Assembly: GCA_015680625.1 (NCBI GenBank)
Contig: JAAAXW010000028.1
Location: forward strand, 62,001-126,000
DNA length: 64,000 bases
Source of the DNA: Mortierella hygrophila
Lineage: Eukaryota; Mortierellomycota; Mortierellomycetes; Mortierellales; Mortierellaceae
Direction of reading: 5' to 3'
The notes under the pieces were generated by a model. That model ran no database searches. It saw nothing but the letters and a program-made list of their open reading frames with translations, and was not told where the DNA came from. A program made the translations under genes and the position numbers. Below, in pieces: positions 56,955 to 64,000 of this stretch; the stretch's first letter is position 1; each line of letters begins with the position of its first letter.

Positions 56955-58358
56955 CTACTTCATGACAAAGCTGAAAGCACCGATGCCAACAAGAGTCGAA
57001 AGGACGATGGACCAGGTCGTGATAACCATACCCGTCTGACTCATAACACCCTGCGCCTGCGCCTGCTGCACCATCAACAGCCCAAGTTCTCCTCGAGCAA
57101 TCATCGCTGCACCGACCATCCACCTAGCGCCATATCGTCCTCCTCTGTTGCCACTCTCCTCCTCCTCCTCCTCCTCCTCCTCAGATACCCGTGCAGGGAC
57201 GACAACCACGGTCACCAGTTTCGAAAGCGAGGCGATCACAGCGTAGACAACCCCCCACGCAAACAGGGCCGGCTCCAAGATCTTGGTCAACGGGATCGCG
57301 AACCCGATGGTCGCAAAAAAGATGGCGCTCATTGCTGGTTGGATCTTGTCAGTAATCTGCTCCTCGTACATTTGCTTGAGGTCCTCAAAAGCCGAAAAGA
57401 AGACGCCGGCAACAAAGGCACCCAAAAGACGCGAGCTGCCCAGGTATTCTGCCAGGATGCTGTATGAAAGCCCGGCTATGAGCATCCCTGCTAGCTTGAT
57501 CGTAGATGCGAACCGGGTATAAAAGACCGAAATTCGAGTCCTGGAGTCGTTGCGGTGGCGGCGGCTCGTTAACCTTTTCTCAGAGTGAATCCCGGTGTCA
57601 CCCACCCTCTCGGCCACACTCTGAGCATCCACTATCTCTGTATCACCGTCCATAGACGATGCCTTCTTGGAATTAACCCTTGAAACAGCAGCACATCCAC
57701 CAACACCCACCAGAATGATCCCAAAACTCGCAAGCAACGGCTGAACTACCGTCATAGGCCGAATCCCCTCACCAGCTCCGCCAATACTCGAGACAATCCC
57801 CAACAAGATAAGACTCACAACATCATCCAGCATCGCCGCCGTCGTAATAAGCGTCCCGATCGCCGTATCCAGCATCCCTTGTTGCTTCATCATAGTCACC
57901 GCAATCGCAATCGACGTCGAGGCCAACGACGCACCAGACGCAACAGCCTCAATCACAACATCAGACAAATCTCTCTTTCCCGAATCTACACCTCCTTCCA
58001 GCTCCTGGATATGCCTCAGCTTCGAAACTCCATACATGAACCCAAACCCAGTCGCCAACGGGACTACAATCCCCACACCAGCAACAAGCGCCGCTCTCGG
58101 TCCAGCCTTCACAACCCGCCGGACATCAGTCCCCATTCCGGCCTCAAAGACTAATCCCAGAACCCCGACCTCTCCAGCAAGAATGAGTAAAGTCTTGTCG
58201 GTAGGTAAGAGCGTGCCAGGGCTTAGGTTCCCAAAGAGGAGTCCGATGAGGAGTTCACCGACCAGACGACAGCGTAGGAGTTCTTCGAAGAGCGTCCCTG
58301 AAAGCCATAGTGAGAGGATGAAGAGGCAGAAGTATGGGAGGTCTGAGGAAAACTTCAT
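56955..58358 (-). CDS. Cation/proton antiporter, CPA2 type
   Basis: Intronless; 467 residues from the first ATG (58358); a reading frame without ATG extends three bases further. Eleven to twelve hydrophobic segments follow the Na+/H+ exchanger fold. They include LVGELLIGLLFGNLSPG (conserved first half), a MLDDVVSLILLGIV segment with the paired Asp of electrogenic CPA2 proteins, LLGAFVAGVFF and AMIARGELGLLMVQQA. A central hydrophilic loop (Ser/Arg/Glu, about 235-285) and a run of nine to ten Glu (CTC microsatellite on the plus strand) are insertions. It is probably a K+ or Na+/H+ exchanger of an internal membrane or plasma membrane; ion and location are unknown. A short upstream ATG (ATGCATTGA) immediately precedes the start. 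Confidence 0.88.
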   Translation of the reverse strand: MKFSSDLPYFCLFILSLWLSGTLFEELLRCRLVGELLIGLLFGNLSPGTLLPTDKTLLILAGEVGVLGLVFEAGMGTDVRRVVKAGPRAALVAGVGIVVPLATGFGFMYGVSKLRHIQELEGGVDSGKRDLSDVVIEAVASGASLASTSIAIAVTMMKQQGMLDTAIGTLITTAAMLDDVVSLILLGIVSSIGGAGEGIRPMTVVQPLLASFGIILVGVGGCAAVSRVNSKKASSMDGDTEIVDAQSVAERVGDTGIHSEKRLTSRRHRNDSRTRISVFYTRFASTIKLAGMLIAGLSYSILAEYLGSSRLLGAFVAGVFFSAFEDLKQMYEEQITDKIQPAMSAIFFATIGFAIPLTKILEPALFAWGVVYAVIASLSKLVTVVVVPARVSEEEEEEEEESGNRGGRYGARWMVGAAMIARGELGLLMVQQAQAQGVMSQTGMVITTWSIVLSTLVGIGAFSFVMK

Positions 58359-58590
58359 CAATGCATTGAGTGGGTTTCGCCTGTGAGATTACAAATTGGA
58401 AAGGTGTAAAGAGTGAAGGATGAACAACAAACAAAATGAGATGGATGTCGAAATGCAGAAATGGATGATGCGAAATACCACGTTATAAAAAAAAGGGCGC
58501 CACTAAAATGAATTTCTGACGTCCGTTCACACAAGGATCAACGTTGTTGTTCTATGCAGATGCGAGTTTTTATTTGATAACAAGGATGGA

Positions 58591-60272
58591 TTATGGTCCA
58601 TGCTGGATGTATCCTTGAGGGCCAAGCTGAGGGTGTCCTGGAGTGTATCCATGGGGGTTAATCTGGGCAAGTCCTTGGGTGCCATGACTAACAACCCCCA
58701 TCTGAAACGTAGGCGGCGCAACAACTGCGCCTGGCGGGTTAATGATAGCGTTGGCATTCGCGTTAAAGTTGGCATTAGCCATAGCCTGCATTTCGTTCTT
58801 CTCCCTCAACTTGACCTCCAGATCTTCGCGCATTTTGCGCAACCGCTCGGGCGCGATGGGTGTGTGACCGAATCGACAGTTATCTCCTCGCTCACAGATG
58901 CCTCGAAGATGGTAGTACGTGCAGGGTTCTTCGCTGAGATCGTGGGAGAACGGGCACATGTCTCCCTTGGCACAGGAGCCAACCTTCTCAAAGTTACATA
59001 CTCCACGCGCCTTCCTGCTCGCTTCTCGCATGATCGTCAAGTCTGCTTCCTTAGCTGCCATAGCTGCCTGTTGAGCTTCAATATCGTGCTTGAACGTGCA
59101 AACCGCCTAACAAGGTTTAAACCAAGCGAATGGACAAAAGTGCAAGAGCAGTTAGATTCTTGACTCGCCAAAAATAAATACCTTCCAACAAATAAAAGAC
59201 AATGATGCGGACCAAGCATGAAGCTAAAACGTACCTTTCGACATGTGCCCTGCAAAAAGTACGTGCAATCCTTCTTGGGCACAAAGGGTGTCTGTTGGCG
59301 CTTCTGATGAGGTTGTCCATTGTTATTGTTGTTGCCCTGGTTGTTTTTGATTTGAAGCGCTGATTTTTGATTGTTGTTATTATGCTGATGCCCGTGCTGC
59401 TGGTCCTGCCTGGGGGTGGGGGCTGTTAAGGGTGTAGCGGCAGTGTCGGCAGGCGCAGCCAGTCCTGCTACCTGGGCGGCCAAGAGTTCCGCCTGCCGCT
59501 TCTGCTCCGCCAACATCTTCCTGCTCTGTTCTTGGAGGTCACGTTGAAGCATTTTGTTGGTATGTGTGACATGTTGAATCAGAAGTTCCGAAAAATCGTC
59601 GTCCTTGGACACCCCGACGAGTTCAGGTTGAGCATCCAGATTCCGTGCAATTATCTGTGGGTCGTACTTCGACCTCTTATAATTCTATGCAATTACAAAA
59701 TAAGCATTGTCGATACCATTAGTATCACGAGTAGGGACTTTAGGCATCCTTGTATGCGATCCAAAAAAAAGCGTCCTTACCTTCTTGCCCAGATTAGCGT
59801 TGACATTGCTTTTTCTCTTTGCTCCTTGCTTCTGGTTTGATGATGGCCCTGCTTGGTTATTTTTTGTTTCTGAGGATGCGGGAACCGACCCTGCTGGGCC
59901 GCCCTGATTGTTGCTGTTGTTTTTCCTCTTGAGTTTCCTATTCCGCTTCTTCGCACTATTACTAAGATTGTTGGTGTTGGTCTGGTTCTCGTTGATGGCT
60001 GTTGTTGTTGGTGCAGGCGTAGAAGATGTTGGCGCTGTAAAGGCCGCTTGTGCGGCTGCTGCGATATCTGACAGCACGTTCTTTGGAACGTGTGGCGTCG
60101 TCGCCGTGGCGGGTGCTCCTGCGGAAGAAGGTGCGGGTTGAGAAGAGGCTGTTGGACGGACACGTTTGAACTTTTTTGATGCATTCACTGAGGGGGTGTT
60201 GACGTCGAGTGATGGCAACACTGTTGACATGAGTGAGTCGAGTGACAACTTTGCAGGCGTCTGTCCTTCCAT
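58591..60272 (-). CDS. Triple CCCH zinc-finger protein
   Basis: Minus-strand exons 60272-59781, 59684-59235 and 59106-58591; 485 residues. The N-terminal half is disordered, with Ser/Ala/Pro-rich sequence, a basic patch (AKKRNRKLKRK) that may be a nuclear localisation signal, and Asn/Gln runs. A conserved-looking block NYKRSKYDPQIIARNLDAQPEL opens exon 2, followed by a coiled-coil-like Gln/Lys/Glu helix (LQRDLQEQSRKMLAEQKRQAEL). Three CCCH fingers sit in tandem: C304-H321 (split by intron 2), C351-H369 and C376-H395. The tail is Asn/Gly/Pro-rich. Tandem CCCH fingers of this spacing bind RNA; the layout recalls ZC3H4/6/8-type or polyadenylation-associated proteins, but no ortholog is claimed. 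Confidence 0.85.
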
Positions 60273-60415
60273 TGTTTCCGTGGGTTGGTTGGTTGTGGTT
60301 AAAGAGAAAGGACAGAGAGAGTTGAGCGCATAAAACAGGCATGAAAAAAAAAAAAAAAAAACGAAGTTTGGTGACTGCTTGTGTTTTAAATTAGCAAATC
60401 AAAACATGACTACCG

Positions 60416-61528
60416 CTACTGCTTCTGTTGCTCCTTCTGCTCAGCCTTCTTCTTGGCAACCATAAGAAAGTACTTCTGCCGGGTCTGGAAAGCCGACCGG
60501 GTTCCAATAACTGCCGCGACTTTGTGCCAGTCATGACCGTAGTCATCAACGCCCTTCACAAGTCGCTCGATTTCAAAAGTGTTCCATTTGCCCTCCACGC
60601 CGCTCGCCAAGGTCTTGTGCGCGTGACTCCGACACTGCACTCCAGATCGTGTCGCAACAGCCTTCGATACCTCGTCCCAGTCTATCGTCATCATATGGTC
60701 CCCGTGGACAGGCAGTCCAAGCTTGTTGAGCACCACGGTCGAATCGGCTTTCGTCTCTGCAGCGACGCTCGCTAAATCTGGCAATTGAGATCGAACGGCC
60801 TTCTCCAGTCTCTCGAGCTCCTCCTTGGACCAAATTCCGTGCAGCCTCTCACTTGAGGGATCGATGATGGCCCACCGCCTCTTGCACGACGTCGCAGTCC
60901 GTCCCAACTTCTTGCCATTCACCGTCCCATTCGCAATCTCGGGCCAGGACACATCCATCTCTTCGCGCTTCTTGAATCCATATTCCTCCAGTCGCTTTAA
61001 CAACCACTCATCCTCCTTGACGCCCCATGCCAACTTTTGAATGCTGAGCCGTGGCTTCTTGACGATGGTGCCCTTCTTCTGCTCCTCCGTGCGAAGATGT
61101 GCGATTCGAGTGTCGAGAGAGCAGATCGATCGGAGGGGGAAATGGGTGTGGACGTCGTAGGAGGAGTATCCTTGGCGGACAAACCTCAGCAGCATATCCT
61201 TTTCCTCGTCTGTCCATCGGGGGCGCTTCAGACTCAACAGGTGATAGTGTCCGCGGGTATGCCTAGATGGTCTAATGCGCCTCTCGATATCCTCCAACCT
61301 TGCAGAGTCGTTCTGGGAGGGACTGGCGTTGCTGCTGCTGTCGCCTGTGGAGGTGTGTTGAAGTTGTGATGTTGTGATGGATGGGGTGTAGAATCGTCGC
61401 GTTACATTGCTGATCGAGAATAGGTTCCTGAGGGCGCCGGTCGCGAAAAAGGCGGAGCTGTGTGTTTGTTCATGGGAGAGACCGTTGGTCAAGGTCTGGA
61501 GGAGCCGCTGGTTCCTTTGAAACGACAT
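60416..61528 (-). CDS. Myb/SANT-like protein with a presequence-like N terminus
   Basis: Intronless; 370 residues. At least three Myb/SANT-type helices with spaced Trp are visible: RWTDEEKDMLLRFVRQG (about 105-150), WGVKEDEWLLKRLEEYGFKKREEMDVSWPEIANG (about 168-225) and WNTFEIERLVKGVDDYGHDWHKVAAVIGTRSAFQTRQKY (about 313-355). A WSKEELERLEKAV stretch (about 235) may be a fourth. The first ~50 residues are rich in Arg, Ser, Leu and Thr, with only one acidic residue (Glu20) and an RRFYTPS motif. This resembles a mitochondrial targeting signal rather than a nuclear factor. The target and compartment are unknown. Confidence 0.8.
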   Translation of the reverse strand: MSFQRNQRLLQTLTNGLSHEQTHSSAFFATGALRNLFSISNVTRRFYTPSITTSQLQHTSTGDSSSNASPSQNDSARLEDIERRIRPSRHTRGHYHLLSLKRPRWTDEEKDMLLRFVRQGYSSYDVHTHFPLRSICSLDTRIAHLRTEEQKKGTIVKKPRLSIQKLAWGVKEDEWLLKRLEEYGFKKREEMDVSWPEIANGTVNGKKLGRTATSCKRRWAIIDPSSERLHGIWSKEELERLEKAVRSQLPDLASVAAETKADSTVVLNKLGLPVHGDHMMTIDWDEVSKAVATRSGVQCRSHAHKTLASGVEGKWNTFEIERLVKGVDDYGHDWHKVAAVIGTRSAFQTRQKYFLMVAKKKAEQKEQQKQ

Positions 61529-61875
61529 CGGGAAAATGTAGGAGAAGTGAAGCTGGAAGTTGATGCATCAAAAAAAAATGCACATATTGCGAATGTATTG
61601 CGCACGTGATTTAGTGGGCGAAAAATACCCTCCCAGTGGCACCTTTTGGACATAGTAATTTCAGGTCAAAACGTTCCGCGTTCAAGTAACATCCAAGTGA
61701 CACAGAGGCGAAGCCTTCCAGTGCTATCTATGCTAAAGTGTTGCTCACGAAAAACGCGTCCAAACTTCGTGATGTTCTTCCTGATAGTATTGGTAACGCG
61801 TTGTCACGCAGCAGTTATTTGGAAATGCCTTTACAGCTTTATTTGTTTTACGGATGGTAGTCAAACGCAAGGTAT
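61529..61875. other. Intergenic region, RPL12 3' end and Myb gene promoter
   Basis: Holds the upstream sequence of the Myb-like gene and the 3' end of RPL12. No gene or clear signal was recognised. Confidence 0.4.
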
Positions 61876-62482
61876 TTAAGCCTCCTATAATAATAAAATA
61901 ATAGAAAGACGGGTTAGTGATGAGGAACAAAAAGACACAGTAGACAATAAAGCATTGTAAATTGAAACCGTAAAAGAAGCAAAGAAAACTTACAGGGATC
62001 TCGACCTCACCGGCATCGATGGAGTCACCGAGGTCCTTGGGGTTCTGACCATCAACGGTGCATCCGACCGAGAAGGCAGTTCCGAGGATCTCCTTGACGG
62101 TTCCGGAGAGCTCACGGGCCAAGGACTTGTGGCGCATGATGCGGGCAATCTCGATAACATCATCGAGGGAGATGTTGCCGTTGTGCTTGATGTTCTTCTC
62201 CTTCTTGCGGTCACGGGGAGCCTCCTTGAGGGCCTTGATGACAAGGGACGAAGCCGAGGGGACGACCGAGACGGCAGCCTGACGGTTCTGGATGGTCAAC
62301 TGAACAGTGACACGGAGACCCTTCCAGTCCTGGGTGGCCTTGGCGATATCTTCACCGACCTTCTTGGGCGAAAGACCGAGAGGACCGATCTTGGGGGCAA
62401 GAGCGGAGGAAGCTCCGACCTCTCCTCCGGTGGCACGGAGGTAGATGATCTTGATCTCGTTGGGGTCCAGCTTTGGTGGCAT
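61876..62482 (-). CDS. RPL12: 60S ribosomal protein L12 (uL11)
   Basis: Part of the GTPase-associated stalk base of the large subunit. Exon 1 runs 62482-61994 and the second exon is only nine bases, 61884-61876 (GAG GCT TAA). Total 165 residues, exactly the family length. Recognisable blocks: MPPKLDPNEIKIIYLRATGGEVG, LAPKIGPLGLSPKKVGEDIAKAT, KHNGNISLDDVIEIARIMRHKSLA and GTAFSVGCTVDGQNPKDL, ending EIPEA. The tiny last exon is required because read-through would add a nonsensical hydrophobic tail. The 109-base intron has no snoRNA features. The upstream ~40 bases on its strand are CT/A-rich. Confidence 0.96.
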
Positions 62483-62971
62483 GCTGTTGTATTATTTCGT
62501 GTTTTTTTGGAGAATAGAAGTTGGTTCTTGGTGAGTTGTTGATTCCACAGTTGGTTTTGTCATTGACTCGCCTGTGTGTTTTCCCGTTCCAAGAGTCTTT
62601 GGCGGGCTATTCCCATAGAGTTCCAAGTCACCATCAAAGGTTCATCTCTCTTAGAGTGGTCGATTATCTCCCGACATGATTTCCGGGCAATTGGCGATAA
62701 CGGTTGAGTCCAGAAGTATCGTCGATGGTCTTTTGGATGGATAGATGCATTGACGGATGCCTCTGACGGATAGGGCTAGTCGATGGATCCTTGGGTGTGA
62801 ATGGGTCCTGCACGTGACCCTTACATGAAAGATCTGAAAGAGTAAGAAAAAGGTCGATCAAAATCTTGTTCCCTGCCCGCTGAAATACACACCATCAAGC
62901 GGAGTTTCAAATCTGATGCTGCAAAGTGGCGAAGTGATTGACATTCTTTTTCATTTTTAATGATAGTACAA
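62483..62971. other. Intergenic region, RPL12 promoter and 3' end of the PPR gene
   Basis: About 490 bases. Short GGATGG-type direct repeats occur near 62700-62790. No gene was recognised. Confidence 0.4.
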
Positions 62972-64000
62972 TTAATGGCTTGACACTGCCAACTCTTCGT
63001 CCTCCTCGTCTTGGCTACGAGCACTCTGCGATGCATGGTCACTGCGACGAGCACGAACGAGATCCCAATTCTCCTGGAGAGCCTGGATCTCCGCCTCACC
63101 CACACGTCTCCGCTTCATCGCTGCCAAAGTTCTCTTGAACATGGGATCGCTTGGCTCGATGTTGTAGCCCTCCTGCATAATCTTGATCCACTTGACTGCA
63201 CGACCCCACCGGTTCCTCGAAGCAATAAACTCGTTGTTGATCAGGATCTTGAACGTGTCAAAGTCTGGTCCGCAGACTTGTCCTGCTGCTGTGGGTGTTG
63301 CTGTATGTGCTGACTCTCCACTCAACTCGACGTTCTCCTGCACTTGTCCGCTGCTGTTACTGCTCTTGACCCTCTCCAAGTTCTGTCCGATTTGCACCAG
63401 CTCTCTAAAGAGATCCATAGCATCGCCGTCGCGCCGGGCAAGGAAGGCAAACTTAATCATCTCATTGTATGTTCGTGTGGTGGGGACGAGGCCAAAGAGT
63501 CGCACGTGGCTGTCAAACATAGCCCGAAGGTCCTCCAGATCCTGGGTATAGGCGTAGTACGAAAAGAGGGTGTGGATATTCTGGAGCGATGGGACGAGCT
63601 TCTCCTTGTGGCCGACCTTGGTAGACTTGTTGGACTTTGGAGTGAGCGCTCCTCCATGCAAAGACCTAGCGCGTTGACCGAGAGGGATGACCATCGACTC
63701 TTCCGAAAAGCTGTTCTGGTTGTGTTGAGATCCTGAAGCGCCCATCGATGTTGCGATAAAGTTGATGCGGAAAGTCGACTCGACAGCCTGCCAGTTCTTC
63801 ATGGCGGTATGGATCTGAAGGATAAAATCCCAGGTCATGGTGTCGGGTTTGACACCTGCCCTCCTCATGTCATTGATCGTCTCCATTGCCAGTCCAATGT
63901 TCTTCCTGGGAACGCACGACTGCAGGATCAAGTTGTAGGTGTGTAGTGTTGGCTGGATAACAGGTCCATTGCCCGAGCTCAAGCCAGAAGCAGCAACCGC
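62972..64000 (-). CDS. Pentatricopeptide-repeat (PPR) protein, 3' part
   Basis: The reading frame is open to the window end, so the N terminus is missing; the visible part is about 342 residues ending at TAA (62974-62972). PPR motifs are visible: TLHTYNLILQSCVPRKNIGLAMETINDMRRAGVKPDTMTWDFIL, TRTYNEMIKFAFLARRDGDAMDLFRELVQIG and DFDTFKILINNEFIASRNRWGRAVKWIKIMQEGYNIEPSDPMF. A short Ser/Asn-rich insert lies between repeats. The C-terminal tail is Arg-rich then acidic. PPR proteins in fungi act mostly on mitochondrial RNA; target and location cannot be read here because the presequence is outside the window. Confidence 0.88.
   Translation of the reverse strand, partial: AVAASGLSSGNGPVIQPTLHTYNLILQSCVPRKNIGLAMETINDMRRAGVKPDTMTWDFILQIHTAMKNWQAVESTFRINFIATSMGASGSQHNQNSFSEESMVIPLGQRARSLHGGALTPKSNKSTKVGHKEKLVPSLQNIHTLFSYYAYTQDLEDLRAMFDSHVRLFGLVPTTRTYNEMIKFAFLARRDGDAMDLFRELVQIGQNLERVKSSNSSGQVQENVELSGESAHTATPTAAGQVCGPDFDTFKILINNEFIASRNRWGRAVKWIKIMQEGYNIEPSDPMFKRTLAAMKRRRVGEAEIQALQENWDLVRARRSDHASQSARSQDEEDEELAVSSH

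Overview
The window reads as nuclear DNA of a filamentous fungus. Most genes are split by short GT-AG introns, many with CTAAT/CTAAC-like branch sites. Promoters are rich in C+T on the coding strand, and AATAAA-like signals follow several stop codons. No operons, IS elements, CRISPR arrays, rRNA genes or convincing tRNAs were seen. The gene content (DGAT2, TIM54, a PDHX-type E3-binding protein, an ELYS-like nucleoporin with a long N-terminal part, many Ser/Gln/Asn-rich proteins) suggests an early-diverging lineage such as Mortierella and its relatives. That placement is inference.

Layout. 1-8977 (+): the 3' end of a mitochondrial DnaJ (MDJ1-like), TIM54, a pyruvate dehydrogenase E3-binding component (PDHX-like) and DGAT2. 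9235-10194 (-): a four-exon LSM5 gene too fragmented to appear as one reading frame, divergent from a complex I B15/NDUFB4-like gene (10475-11166). 11768-21786 (+): ARF1, ribosomal protein L7 with an intronic C/D box snoRNA, and the PI 4-kinase PIK1. 21787-25996 is a gene-poor, homopurine/homopyrimidine-rich interval ahead of an unrecognised 772-residue Ser/Gln-rich protein. 28777-30767 (-): a CoA-pyrophosphatase-like NUDIX protein with a membrane tail. 30768-34238 is a second gene-poor interval. 34239-42187 (+): an ankyrin+DIL protein, cysteine dioxygenase and a TM2-domain protein. 43019-46663 (-): the ELYS-like nucleoporin. 47784-50243 (+): a TVP38/VTT membrane protein. 50344-52557 (-): a CCCH+SMR protein. 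52856-56832 (+): an ASNSD1-like protein and a glutathione S-transferase. 56955-64000 (-): a CPA2-type cation/H+ antiporter, a triple-CCCH protein, a Myb/SANT protein with a presequence-like N terminus, RPL12 and the 3' part of a PPR protein.

The genes are mostly housekeeping and not one pathway. Recurrent themes are mitochondria (MDJ1, TIM54, PDHX, NDUFB4, PPR, perhaps the Myb protein), Golgi and membrane traffic (ARF1, PIK1, TVP38) and RNA/ribosome functions (LSM5, RPL7 and its snoRNA, RPL12, SMR and CCCH proteins). ARF1 and PIK1 lie about 4 kb apart; in yeast and animals both act at the trans-Golgi.

The strongest observation beyond routine annotation is the C/D snoRNA in RPL7 intron 2. Its guide matches the conserved LSU rRNA segment served by the snoRNAs in yeast RPL7 introns. 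Exon coordinates were derived by hand from splice-site and reading-frame logic and should be treated as models.
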